Position numbers and translations under genes: made by a program
From: Saccharibacter floricola DSM 15669
GTDB lineage: Bacteria > Pseudomonadota > Alphaproteobacteria > Acetobacterales > Acetobacteraceae
DNA: 64,000 bases
Assembly (NCBI RefSeq): GCF_000378165.1
Contig: NZ_KB899334.1
Location: 1 to 64,000 of the forward strand
Direction: 5' to 3'
The notes under the pieces: generated by a model
What the model was told of the DNA's origin: nothing
Seen by the model: only the letters and a program-made list of their open reading frames with translations
Databases searched by the model: none
Shown: one piece after another, positions 45,882 through 54,767 of the stretch
Position numbering within the stretch: the stretch's first letter is position 1
How the letters are laid out: each line of letters begins with the position of its first letter

Positions 45882-46424
45882 ATGGCAGAAAAAGACACAA
45901 TTCTTCTCGGTGGAGGATGCTTTTGGTGTGTTGAGGCTATTTTTAATGGCCTAAAAGGCATTCTCTCAACAGAGCCAGGCTATGCGGGTGGACATACGTC
46001 AGATCCATCTTATGAGCAGGTCTGCACGGATACTACAGGTCATGCAGAGGTGGTGCGTGTCACGTTTGACCCAGACATTATTGGATTGGCCGACATCCTC
46101 CGGGTCTTTTTCACCACACATGACCCCACGCAACTGAATCGCCAAGGGAATGACGAGGGGACGCAGTATCGCTCTGTTATTTTTGGTGATGCCCAGCAGC
46201 AGGCTGTTGCTCACGATGTCAAAGCAGCTATAGAAAAAGAAAATATCTGGGGCGCTCCGCTCGTCACGGCGATTGAAGGGCCTGTTACTTTCTGGAAAGC
46301 TGAGGAAAAACATAGCGACTATTTTGCACGCAACCCTGAGACAGCGTATTGTGCAGCTGTTGTCGCTCCTAAAGTGGCAAAAGCACGTAAAATGTACAGA
46401 GACCGCCTGAAAAATCCGGAATAA
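45882..46424 (+). CDS. msrA: Peptide methionine sulfoxide reductase A
   Basis: 180 residues from ATG 45,882 behind AGGAGG. Catalytic motif GGGCFWCVEAIFNGLKGI, GYAGGHTSDPSYEQVCTDTT, GHAEVVRVTFDP, THDPTQLNRQGNDEGTQYRS, all MsrA hallmarks. Reduces methionine-S-sulfoxide in oxidised proteins with thioredoxin. Transcribed away from ilvD. A slightly longer frame from 45,855 lacks a ribosome site. Confidence 0.97.
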   Translation: MAEKDTILLGGGCFWCVEAIFNGLKGILSTEPGYAGGHTSDPSYEQVCTDTTGHAEVVRVTFDPDIIGLADILRVFFTTHDPTQLNRQGNDEGTQYRSVIFGDAQQQAVAHDVKAAIEKENIWGAPLVTAIEGPVTFWKAEEKHSDYFARNPETAYCAAVVAPKVAKARKMYRDRLKNPE

Positions 46425-46438
46425 ATTTTCCTATTTTC

Positions 46439-47767
46439 TTAGTCGTCAGCTTCAAGAAGGAAACGATCAGTCTCTTCATCATAACCGAAGAGGCTGGCAT
46501 AACGCGCCCATGCGATGGCGGTGTTAAGCGTCTGATGCGCGTAGTTCTCAGACATGCCTTTTTCGAGCTGGCGACGGAAATAATCGGCGTCTATCGTATG
46601 GCTGTGTCGTTCGTCCAAAGCTCCTCGTATAGCGCGCAATAACGGGAGAGCATGAAGAAGAGCCGAACGCATGATATCGCGTCGTGCGTCAGCATCACCA
46701 GCGGTGAAGGTCTGCCCAACTGTTGTGAGGAGAATATCTCCATCTTCCAGTTCAGCGAGGTCGAGAAGTTGTAAAGTCTCACCAAGCGGGAGGAGATCGT
46801 CCAGTGTCATCTGCAAGCGCTGCGCAAGATCAGGAAGATCGGCACGACCAGAGAGCGGCGGCGTCTCAAGAGTTTCCAGCAAACCAACCAGCAGTTCGAT
46901 CGATAAATCAGGAAGCACGATAAATGTGTCATCGTCCTCCGTAGGGGGAAGCGTTTCATGTGCAGGCGAAGCCGGCAAATCAGCTTCAGAAACAATTGGC
47001 GCACGACGCGTCATAAGAATATAAATCTGGTCAACGAAATGACGGAACTCAGCTGACTGCCGATTGCGTGGATGAGGAAAAGGCACGGGAATCTCGTGCG
47101 TGATACGCCCTGGCCCTGATGAAAATAGAAGAATACGGTCACACATTAACACAGCTTCTTCGATGGCATGCGTGGCAAGCATCATGGCTTTTAGCGGAGA
47201 AAGACGGTTTTCACTCCACAGTTCAATAAGATCTGTTCTAAGATTTTCAGCACTAAGCATCTCAAGATCTAAAAATGGCTCATCAAGGAGAAGTAGTTCA
47301 GGTTGCTGCGCTAACGCTCGTGCTAATATCGTGCGTTGTTTGAGAGCATCAGATAATTCGCGTGGAAAAGCCCCCTCATAACCGTCAATATCCATGATCT
47401 CAATCACATCATCAGCAATCTCTTTTCGGCGAACTGCTGATAATGAATAGGCTTCCAGCGCTAATAAGATATTTTCTCGTACAGTTAGCCAAGGGAATAA
47501 AGTGTCATCCTGCAGAACAGCAGAAACATGAGATAAATCATTCTTTGTTGCAGTCTCACCACGCCACAAGACACGTCCTTGAGAAGGAGGCATCAGGCCG
47601 CTCATAATTTCCATCAGGCTCGACTTCCCAGAGCCAGAGCGCCCCACAAGCCCTAAAATTTCACCCTCGCGGATCGTGAGCGTGATGTCCTCAAGGATTG
47701 TAATAGGTGATGCGTGGCGTTTAGCAAAAGAATGCGTGCAGCCTTGCAAACTGAGAATAACGCTCAT
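46439..47767 (-). CDS. ABC transporter ATP-binding protein (NitT/TauT type) with C-terminal domain
   Basis: 442 residues from ATG 47,767. Walker A LVGRSGSGKSSLMEIMSGLM, Q-loop VLQDDTLFPWLTVRENILLA, LSDALKQRTILARALAQQPE (signature replaced by LSDALKQ), Walker B LLLLDEPFLDLEML. About 150 extra C-terminal residues (LPDLSIELLVGLLETLETPP, DLPDLAQRLQMTLDDLLPLG, SENYAHQTLNTAIAWARYAS) form the AAA-associated C-terminal domain seen in nitrate/sulfonate-type ATPases. It overlaps its permease gene by 4 bp. Substrate unknown; there is no binding protein gene nearby. Confidence 0.85.
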   Translation of the reverse strand: MSVILSLQGCTHSFAKRHASPITILEDITLTIREGEILGLVGRSGSGKSSLMEIMSGLMPPSQGRVLWRGETATKNDLSHVSAVLQDDTLFPWLTVRENILLALEAYSLSAVRRKEIADDVIEIMDIDGYEGAFPRELSDALKQRTILARALAQQPELLLLDEPFLDLEMLSAENLRTDLIELWSENRLSPLKAMMLATHAIEEAVLMCDRILLFSSGPGRITHEIPVPFPHPRNRQSAEFRHFVDQIYILMTRRAPIVSEADLPASPAHETLPPTEDDDTFIVLPDLSIELLVGLLETLETPPLSGRADLPDLAQRLQMTLDDLLPLGETLQLLDLAELEDGDILLTTVGQTFTAGDADARRDIMRSALLHALPLLRAIRGALDERHSHTIDADYFRRQLEKGMSENYAHQTLNTAIAWARYASLFGYDEETDRFLLEADD

Positions 47768-49251
47768 GGTGAGACCTTGTATTTGCGGAGGAGATAGCGT
47801 TGCAAAGGGCATGCGATAGCGTAACGAACTATAAGAGCGCAGGACGTCATGATGATGAGGAAAGAAAATGCTTCCGCAGATTGTTTAGAGAGATTGCCTT
47901 CTCTGATAGCCAGCCATGCTAGAGGTGAGAACGCCCCTCCAAGATAGAGAGAGTTCCACATAGGTGAAAGTGTATACAGGGCTCCGCGTGAAACGGAAGG
48001 AAGTGCAAGAGGAAAGCGAATTTTTTGCCAAAAAGAAAGGGGCGGGACGCGCAAATGCCGTGCTGTTCGATATAATCGTTTTTGATGTTTCCCTTCATCT
48101 TTAGCCAAAATACTCCAACCAAACGCCCCTTGAAGAGATAGGATGAGGCATAGGACAAAAGTGACGTAAGAGTGGAAGAAAGGCTCTAAAAAAACAAACG
48201 GACTCATCAAAAAAAGAGCTGAAAGGAGATGAAGCAAACGTCGGTAACTGCCTCGTTTCCCTATCATATACCCACCTAGAACTGTCCAGAGCACTGCACA
48301 GCAGGTTAAAATGATAAGACTGATGATGAGAAGAAAGCCCCCTTCACGAACTAAGGAAAGCCATGAATGTAGGGGAGTAATAGCCCACAGGATCAATAAT
48401 CCACTTACTAGAACGAGCCATACGAAGCTTTTTTTCCACCATAATGTTTCTCCATCATCATGGAGAGATGGAGCCAAGTGGGTAGGAATATGATAGCGAT
48501 GTGAACGCTGTATTAATGGGCTAATAACGGCTTGATATATCAGTGCTCTTATGAGGAACATAGCGCCTAGAGCCCAACAAAATAGGCCTATTTTATGCTG
48601 CGTTAACGCCTCAAGAGCTTGAGCACCACATCCACTGCTATAATGCGGCTCAATCATGACCAATAATGCTTGACCCCCTAGAAGACGTAGCCAAAAATCA
48701 GGTACATCTTCGAGAATTGTTTGCGCAATTTTGGGAAAGGCAACGGGCATATGAATGCGCCAGAAGCACTGCCACGTTTTCAACCTTAGAGATTGGGCCG
48801 TTTTGAGATAGGAAGAAGGGATAGTCTCTTCTTCATTTAACGCCGTCTGCACCATACGGACACACAAACTAAAGGCCGTAATAGCTACAACAACGAAGAA
48901 GGGAGGGCACAATCCTAAAATTAAACTAACAGCCCCCAGAACAGGGATATCGGAACAGAAAGCGCAGATAGTGCGTGTCAAAACACGCAATCTTTGTGAG
49001 CAAGAGACAAGGGCTAAGATCGAGAAAGCCACACTCAGTGCAAGGCTGCCTGCTGCAAAAGCCTGAGCTAAGGTGACTAAAGGGGCCGTCCATAAATCTG
49101 CATTGTGTAGTTCTGGCAAACTGTTCGGTACAAGGAGCTGCCCTCCGTAAGCCAGAAGACCAACCGCAACGATACAAACGAAAACACCACGCCCCCCGTC
49201 AACAGAAAGCCAATGGGCAAATCTGCCCTCGGTTTTCGATATCCATGACAT
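47764..49251 (-). CDS. ABC transporter permease, double-length
   Basis: 495 residues from ATG 49,251 (MSWISKTEGRFAHWLSVDGG). About 11-12 membrane segments in two halves: the first carries the EAA-like loop around SYLKTAQSLRLKTWQCFWRI then HMPVAFPKIAQ, the second LYRTARHLRVPPLSFWQKIR then FPLALPSVSRGALY. Two permease units thus appear fused in one chain, in keeping with the single ATPase gene that follows. Family NitT/TauT-like; substrate unknown. Confidence 0.82.
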   Translation of the reverse strand: MSWISKTEGRFAHWLSVDGGRGVFVCIVAVGLLAYGGQLLVPNSLPELHNADLWTAPLVTLAQAFAAGSLALSVAFSILALVSCSQRLRVLTRTICAFCSDIPVLGAVSLILGLCPPFFVVVAITAFSLCVRMVQTALNEEETIPSSYLKTAQSLRLKTWQCFWRIHMPVAFPKIAQTILEDVPDFWLRLLGGQALLVMIEPHYSSGCGAQALEALTQHKIGLFCWALGAMFLIRALIYQAVISPLIQRSHRYHIPTHLAPSLHDDGETLWWKKSFVWLVLVSGLLILWAITPLHSWLSLVREGGFLLIISLIILTCCAVLWTVLGGYMIGKRGSYRRLLHLLSALFLMSPFVFLEPFFHSYVTFVLCLILSLQGAFGWSILAKDEGKHQKRLYRTARHLRVPPLSFWQKIRFPLALPSVSRGALYTLSPMWNSLYLGGAFSPLAWLAIREGNLSKQSAEAFSFLIIMTSCALIVRYAIACPLQRYLLRKYKVSP

Positions 49252-49311
49252 GAGAGGAAAGCAGCCTCTCATAACCAACTCATGGGTATTCGGTCGTCCA
49301 TCGTTCCTTCC

Positions 49312-49764
49312 TTAATGTCCCGTGCTGCCGAAACCCCCGCTTCCGCGTGCTGTTTTATCCAGACTATCGCACTCCTGCCATGTGATTCGCACGACAGGCG
49401 CAAGAACACCCTGAGCAATTCGCATGCCTCTTTCAACTGTAAAAGCATCACGACCAGCATTCATAACGATTATACGGATTTCACCACGATAATCTTCGTC
49501 AATCGTTCCCGGAGAATTAGGAACAATCAGCCCATGCTTGAGCGCAAGGCCAGAACGCGGACGAATCTGCAATTCGTAATTGCTTGGCAAAGCGACACAT
49601 AGTCCTGTCGGGATCAACGCTCGTTCACCTGGGGGGATAACAACCGGCTCTGTAACGGCTGCCAGAAAATCAACCCCAGCAGCGCCAGCGGTGCCATAGC
49701 TAGGAAGATCTAAACCTTCTGCATGCGGTAAACGTTTGAGGGGAACATGAACAATATGGGTCAT
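49312..49764 (-). CDS. dut: dUTP diphosphatase
   Basis: 150 residues. The five dUTPase motifs are visible: AGAAGVDFLAA (I), PRSGLALKHGLIV (II), GTIDEDYRGEIRIIVMN (III), ERGMRIAQGV (IV) and the Gly-rich GSGGFGSTGH (V). Trimeric enzyme converting dUTP to dUMP. 5 bp after coaBC, so probably the third gene of ubiE-coaBC-dut transcription. Confidence 0.97.
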   Translation of the reverse strand: MTHIVHVPLKRLPHAEGLDLPSYGTAGAAGVDFLAAVTEPVVIPPGERALIPTGLCVALPSNYELQIRPRSGLALKHGLIVPNSPGTIDEDYRGEIRIIVMNAGRDAFTVERGMRIAQGVLAPVVRITWQECDSLDKTARGSGGFGSTGH

Positions 49765-49769
49765 GGGGG

Positions 49770-50969
49770 TTATTGTGTGTCCTGCTGGTGAAAAAAAGAA
49801 GCAATTTTCTGGGCTAATTGCATCGCAAGTGCCTCTTTGCTCATCGTAGGCCAGTCTTCTATCGTATCTTCTGTGATAAAGTGAACGCGGTTACTCTCTT
49901 GGCCGAACACGCCTTGGCTGACGTCGTTGGCAAGCAGCCACTCACAGCCTTTTTTACGACGCTTCTCCTGAGCATGCTTCAGGACATGGTCTGTTTCCGC
50001 TGCAAAGCCGACGACTAGGGAAGGGCGCTGTGCCCCTATGTGGCAGAGATCACGCAGGATATCAGGATTTTCCACAAGGTCGATTGGTGCAAGAGAGCTT
50101 GTGCCTTTTTTGTTTTTTACAACGCTTACATGCTTAGGGCGCCAGTCACTCACAGCAGCGACACAAACAGCGATATCGGCAGGAAGAGCAGAAATACAAG
50201 CTTCCTTCATTTGCTGAGCTGTTTGCACATTAATACGCGTAACATTTTCCGGGGTCGTTAAAGACACAGGCCCGCTTACTAATGTGACCGCAGCTCCTAA
50301 TTGTGCAAGCGCTTTGGCAACTGCATAGCCTTGCAATCCCGATGAGTGGTTAGACAAAAATCGAACCGGGTCGATAGGTTCCACAGTTGGGCCGGCCGTG
50401 ACGAGAGCATGGCGTCCAGTCAAAGGCTTTTTATGTGGGGATAAACATGCGCGAACAGCAGCGGCAATGTGCTCGGGGCTGCTAAGTCGACCAACGCCAT
50501 ATTCCCCACAAGCCATTTCCCCTTCCTCTGGCTCAATAATATTTACGCCACGTTGTGTGAGGAGCACTAAGTTATCGCGGGTCGCAGGATGGTCCCACAT
50601 GCGCACATTCATAGCAGGCGCTAGCAGAATGGGAGCGCGAGTGGCTAATAAAACCGTTGTTGCGAGGTCATCAGCCATTCCATGAGCCATGCGCGCCATA
50701 AGATTCGCCGTTGCAGGGCAACATAAGAGGCAATCAGCAGAACGAGCTAAAGCTATGTGGTCTATCGCACTATCATCAGTTGATGAAAAAAGCTGATGAT
50801 GAACAGGAGCTCCACATAAAACCTCGACTGAAAGAGGTGTGACAAACTCCTGAGCAGCTGCTGTCATCACAGGAGTAATATGATGCCCATCACGGCGCAG
50901 CATCCGGGCCACATCCAACGCGCGATAAGCAGCAATTCCTCCACTAATGACCAGCACGATATGAGCCAT
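49770..50969 (-). CDS. coaBC: Phosphopantothenoylcysteine decarboxylase/phosphopantothenate-cysteine ligase
   Basis: 399 residues. CoaC half: ISGGIAAYRALDVARMLRRD, CPATANLMARMAHGMADDLA, APAMNVRMWDHPATRDNLVL. CoaB half: LVTAGPTVEPIDPVRFLSNH, SSGLQGYAVAKALAQLGAAV, AAVSDWRPKHVSV, NPDILRDL, VGFAAETD and a NDV end. Bifunctional in coenzyme A synthesis. 2 bp after ubiE. Confidence 0.97.
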   Translation of the reverse strand: MAHIVLVISGGIAAYRALDVARMLRRDGHHITPVMTAAAQEFVTPLSVEVLCGAPVHHQLFSSTDDSAIDHIALARSADCLLCCPATANLMARMAHGMADDLATTVLLATRAPILLAPAMNVRMWDHPATRDNLVLLTQRGVNIIEPEEGEMACGEYGVGRLSSPEHIAAAVRACLSPHKKPLTGRHALVTAGPTVEPIDPVRFLSNHSSGLQGYAVAKALAQLGAAVTLVSGPVSLTTPENVTRINVQTAQQMKEACISALPADIAVCVAAVSDWRPKHVSVVKNKKGTSSLAPIDLVENPDILRDLCHIGAQRPSLVVGFAAETDHVLKHAQEKRRKKGCEWLLANDVSQGVFGQESNRVHFITEDTIEDWPTMSKEALAMQLAQKIASFFHQQDTQ

Positions 50970-50971
50970 TT

Positions 50972-51760
50972 TTAGAGACGCCAGCCTGAATGGATAGCCA
51001 CAATGCCACCGGAGAGGTTCCGGTATGTAACACGTTCTAGCCCAGCTGTTCGCATCATAGAGGCGAGCGTTTCCTGATCAGGGAACATGCGAATGCTTTC
51101 AGCGAGGTATTGATAGCTTTCAGCATCGCCTGCAATCATTTGCCCCATCCGTGGTAACACTTGGAATGACCACGCATCATAAATCGGTGCGAGAGCTGCA
51201 ATATCGACTTTTGAAAATTCAAGACAGAGAAAACGTCCACCCGGTTTAAGAACGCGTCTGACTTCTCTCAAAACAGCGTCTTTATCCGTACAGTTGCGTA
51301 AGCCAAACGCCATGGACACGCGATCCATTGATGCATCAGGGAAGGGAAGTGTTTCCGCATCCACAACCTGCACATCCATACGGTCAATCAATCCTGCTTT
51401 AATGGCACGCTCCCGTCCCACGTCCAGCATAGCCTCATTAATATCAGACAGAATAGCATGGCCGCCCCCACGTTTCAGCCAGCCAAACGTGATGTCGCCA
51501 GTACCTCCCGCTAGATCAAGAAGTGTTTGACCTGGTTGCGGTGCTAACATCGTGATGAAAATGCGTTTCCAGACACGATGAATTCCCAATGACATGGCGT
51601 CATTCATCACATCATATTTGCCTGCAACGCTTTCAAATACGTGACGGACCATAGATTTTTTCTCGTGACGCGGTACATCACGGTAGCCGAAGTCGATATT
51701 TTCTTCCTCATGGCTGGAGGAAGGAGAAGACGAAAGGTGGGGTTTAGCGCTATCTGTCAT
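50972..51760 (-). CDS. ubiE: Ubiquinone/menaquinone C-methyltransferase
   Basis: 262 residues with a Ser-rich N-terminal extension. Core: FGYRDVPRHEKKSMVRHVFE, GKYDVMNDAMSLGIHRVWKR, LLDLAGGTGDITFGWLKRGG (SAM motif I), VDAETLPFPDASMDRVSMAF, FGLRNCTDKDAVLREVRRVL, RPGGRFLCLEFSKVD-like (KPGGRFLCLEFSKVD). Methylates the quinone ring. Its start is 30 bp from the divergent mutM ATG, so the promoters overlap. Confidence 0.97.
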   Translation of the reverse strand: MTDSAKPHLSSSPSSSHEEENIDFGYRDVPRHEKKSMVRHVFESVAGKYDVMNDAMSLGIHRVWKRIFITMLAPQPGQTLLDLAGGTGDITFGWLKRGGGHAILSDINEAMLDVGRERAIKAGLIDRMDVQVVDAETLPFPDASMDRVSMAFGLRNCTDKDAVLREVRRVLKPGGRFLCLEFSKVDIAALAPIYDAWSFQVLPRMGQMIAGDAESYQYLAESIRMFPDQETLASMMRTAGLERVTYRNLSGGIVAIHSGWRL

Positions 51761-51790
51761 ACATTCATCGTTACCGTATTGTAGAGCATT

Positions 51791-52645
51791 ATGCCAGAAC
51801 TACCCGAAGTTGAGACTATCATGCGAGGAATACGCACTGCCCTTAAGGGAAAGCGTGTCCAGCAGGTGCATATAAACCGTCCTGATCTACGTCGTCCATT
51901 CCCATCAAACCTTAAGATGATCCTTGTAGGTGCAAAGGTTCAGGAGGTGAGGCGACGCGCTAAATATATTCTTATTGGTTTAGATAATAATTGGACCGTG
52001 CTTATCCATCTAGGAATGTCAGGACGTCTCTTTATAGATAAACCCAGCGATGCTCATGAATTACGCAAGCATCAGCATTTTGATTTTTTGCTCAACGACG
52101 GTACGCGTATCGCGTTGGTGGATCCGCGGCGCTTTGGGGTGGTGGATGCCTTCCCGTCCTCTCCTGAGGCATTGCCGCCTTTTATGAAGCGCTTAGGAAT
52201 CGAGCCTCTGGGAGAGGAGCCCTTGACTCCAGTTGCTATAAAAAACCTGTTCGAGAAAACACACTCTCCTATCAAAAATGCACTTCTTGATCAGACCAAA
52301 ATTGTTGGATTAGGCAATATTTATGTGTGTGAGGCCCTCTTCAGAGCTGGGATTCATCCGCAGAAAACTGCGAACACGCTTTCCCAGACAGAATATGAGC
52401 ATTTATCCCAAATTATTCCCGAAATTCTACACGAAGCACTCGCAGCAGGAGGTTCTACGTTACGCGATTATGTAACCGTCGATGGTCAAAAAGGAAGCTT
52501 TCAGGAGCTTCATCAAGTATATGGGCGGGCAGGGGACGCTTGCCCAATATGTGCTCAAAAAAAGCATAGAGCGCTTATCACGAAAATCACCCAATCGGGA
52601 CGATCCACCTTTTTTTGCCCACAGCACCAGAAAAGTGAGCATTAA
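51791..52645 (+). CDS. mutM: Formamidopyrimidine-DNA glycosylase
   Basis: 284 residues. MPELPEVETIMRGIRTALKG supplies the catalytic Pro and Glu, with Lys in RRRAKYILIGLDN; HLGMSGRL, GLGNIYVCEALFRAGIHPQK, and a C-terminal zinc finger (GRAGDACPICAQKKHRALIT, STFFCPQHQK). Removes 8-oxoguanine from DNA. Divergent from ubiE. Confidence 0.97.
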   Translation: MPELPEVETIMRGIRTALKGKRVQQVHINRPDLRRPFPSNLKMILVGAKVQEVRRRAKYILIGLDNNWTVLIHLGMSGRLFIDKPSDAHELRKHQHFDFLLNDGTRIALVDPRRFGVVDAFPSSPEALPPFMKRLGIEPLGEEPLTPVAIKNLFEKTHSPIKNALLDQTKIVGLGNIYVCEALFRAGIHPQKTANTLSQTEYEHLSQIIPEILHEALAAGGSTLRDYVTVDGQKGSFQELHQVYGRAGDACPICAQKKHRALITKITQSGRSTFFCPQHQKSEH

Positions 52646-52747
52646 ACGGGTCGTCTTAAGGAAGAATGCTTGACGAAGCGCTGATCTAAGGGTAGAGGGC
52701 TATCAATATTTTGTAGCGAACTGTCCGCAGGAAATAACGGAAGACCC

Positions 52748-53017
52748 ATGGCAAATACTCCTTCAGCACGTAAACGCATCCGTCAGAACGAACGTCGCCG
52801 TCTGCGCAATGCATCCCGTCTGTCACGCATGCGTACGTTCGTGAAGAGCGTTGAGAAAGCGATCCTTTCTGGTGACAAGACTGCAGCCGATGCTGCTTTC
52901 CGTGCCGCTCAGCCTGAAATGCAGCGCGCTGCTGGTAAAGGTGTGATCGCACGCAACACGGTTAGCCGTAAGCTTTCACGCTTGTCAGCACGTATTAAGT
53001 CGCTGGCAGCAGCGTAA
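52748..53017 (+). CDS. rpsT: Ribosomal protein bS20
   Basis: 89 residues ([20 protein letters not shown]), [20 protein letters not shown], ending [20 protein letters not shown] then LAAA. Standard length. A 16S rRNA 5'-domain-binding protein. Followed by strong hairpins and then dnaA. Confidence 0.97.
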   Translation: MANTPSARKRIRQNERRRLRNASRLSRMRTFVKSVEKAILSGDKTAADAAFRAAQPEMQRAAGKGVIARNTVSRKLSRLSARIKSLAAA

Positions 53018-53040
53018 GAGCACACAGCTCTAAGTTCTAA

Positions 53041-53095
53041 AAACAGTTTCTTTGGAAGCTGTTTTGGGCGCGCCCTTGGGCGCGTTCTTTTTTTT
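53041..53095 (+). terminator. Double hairpin terminator of rpsT
   Basis: AAACAG (53,041-53,046) pairs with CTGTTT (53,059-53,064), then CGCGCCC (53,069-53,075) with GGGCGCG (53,078-53,084), followed by a T-rich run to 53,095. The second is a good intrinsic terminator. Confidence 0.85.
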
Positions 53096-53262
53096 AGAAC
53101 TATTCTGTCGTGTATAAAGCAGCCTTCGCTTGCTTAGCAGGTGGAGAATGTTTTATCCTCACACACCTGCAAGGCAGGTTATTGATGTCACCCAAGGCCA
53201 AACGGAGAGGGAATCAGACCTTTCTGTAGGTCGCCATAAGCAATTAAGAACGGAGATCGGAA

Positions 53263-54696
53263 GTGGAAAACGCTCAGTCTTTGGACGCTGCTGTCACCTC
53301 TTCTGAATCCGCCCTTCTTGAGGCGACTTGGGTGCGCATTCGCGATCGCCTCAAAACTGAGGTTGGTGAGGTTGAATACCGAACATGGCTTCAGCAGATC
53401 GTTCTAGGGCCTGTCGAAGAAGATGAGATTGTTCTCTTCCTTCCATCGCGCTTTCTGCGTGACTGGGTGCGCAGCCAATATGGCGAGCGTCTTCAGACTC
53501 TTTGGCGTCAAGAAAGCAAGGTCATCCAGCGCGTAGAACTCCAAGTTCGCAAAGGGATGACGCCTCCTTCAGACAATGATCAGCCGTCATCTTCGCCCGA
53601 GCCAGAGGTCGAGACATCTGTTGCAGAAGAGACAAGCAATACGCGCCCTCTCGCAACCGAGATTAAAAGCGATCTCGCTGTCCCTCTCGACCCACGTTTT
53701 ACCTTTGATAGCTTTGTTGTCGGTAAGCCAAATGAATTTGCCTATGCCTGTGCTCGACGCGTTGCAGAACGTCCGTCAAGCCCCGGCTTTAACCCTCTTT
53801 TTCTGTACGGTGGAGTGGGGCTAGGTAAAACGCATCTAATGCATGCTATTGGCTCTGAACTCGTACGGATGGGCAATGTTTCAGTGGCTTATATGTCTGC
53901 TGAAAAGTTTATGTATCGCTTCATTGCTTCTATCCGCTCTCAATCTACAATGGAATTTAAAGAGCAGTTACGTTCTGTAGATGTTCTTATGATTGATGAC
54001 CTCCAGTTCCTCATTGGGAAGGATAATACACAGGAGGAATTTTTTCATACCTTCAATGCCCTTGTGGATGCAGGACGTCAGATTGTTGTCAGCGCTGATA
54101 AAAGTCCGTCTGATCTTTCGGGGCTGGAAGATCGACTGAGAACGCGCTTAGGGTGCGGCATGGTTGCCGATATTCACGCGACGACTTTTGAACTGCGTAT
54201 CTCCATTTTGGAAGCGAAAGCAGGTGCTTCTGGGGTTCCTGTCCCCGGAAAAGTGCTTGAATATCTCGCTCATAAAATCACAACGAATGTGCGTGAGCTT
54301 GAAGGAGCATTAAACCGCCTTATTGCTCATGCTGATTTAGTTGGACGTCCTGTCACGCTAGAAAGCACGCAAGACGTCTTGAAGGACATGCTGAAAGCCC
54401 ATGAGCGTCGCGTTACAATTGATGATATTCAACGCAAAGTAGCCGAGCATTGGAATATTCGCCTTACGGACATGTCTTCTGCACGTCGCGCACGTGCTGT
54501 TGCTCGTCCCCGTCAGGTGGCTATGTATCTTGCTAAAAACCTGACGAGCCGGAGTTTGCCTGAAATTGGACGTAAGTTCGGAAATCGGGATCACACGACC
54601 GTTATGCATGCTGTTTCACGCGTGACGGAGCTGATTGAAGAAGATGCAACATTCGCTGAAAGCGTTGAATTGCTGAAGCGTATGCTAGAAAATTAA
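53263..54696 (+). CDS. dnaA: Chromosomal replication initiator DnaA
   Basis: 477 residues from GTG 53,263. Domain I (ATWVRIRDRLKTEVGEVEYR then TWLQQIVLG), a Glu/Ser-rich linker, AAA+ core with Walker A LYGGVGLGKTHLMHAIG, Walker B VLMIDDLQFLIGKDNTQEEF, and domain IV with VARPRQVAMYLAKNLTSRSL and NRDHTTVMHAV, the DnaA-box-binding signature. In the 245 bp upstream I see only one near-consensus DnaA box (TTATCCTCA at 53,153-53,161), so oriC is not evident there. Confidence 0.98.
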   Translation: MENAQSLDAAVTSSESALLEATWVRIRDRLKTEVGEVEYRTWLQQIVLGPVEEDEIVLFLPSRFLRDWVRSQYGERLQTLWRQESKVIQRVELQVRKGMTPPSDNDQPSSSPEPEVETSVAEETSNTRPLATEIKSDLAVPLDPRFTFDSFVVGKPNEFAYACARRVAERPSSPGFNPLFLYGGVGLGKTHLMHAIGSELVRMGNVSVAYMSAEKFMYRFIASIRSQSTMEFKEQLRSVDVLMIDDLQFLIGKDNTQEEFFHTFNALVDAGRQIVVSADKSPSDLSGLEDRLRTRLGCGMVADIHATTFELRISILEAKAGASGVPVPGKVLEYLAHKITTNVRELEGALNRLIAHADLVGRPVTLESTQDVLKDMLKAHERRVTIDDIQRKVAEHWNIRLTDMSSARRARAVARPRQVAMYLAKNLTSRSLPEIGRKFGNRDHTTVMHAVSRVTELIEEDATFAESVELLKRMLEN

Positions 54697-54767
54697 AAGA
54701 TCTTTCCTTCTATCTTTGAGCTCTGTTACATAGAGGGATTGAGATTTCTTAAGGGTTTGGGACAGAT

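Noticed and set aside
53018-53262. oriC between rpsT and dnaA.
   Set aside because: Only one near-match to a DnaA box (53,153-53,161) and no cluster or AT-rich unwinding segment; many alphaproteobacteria have oriC elsewhere.
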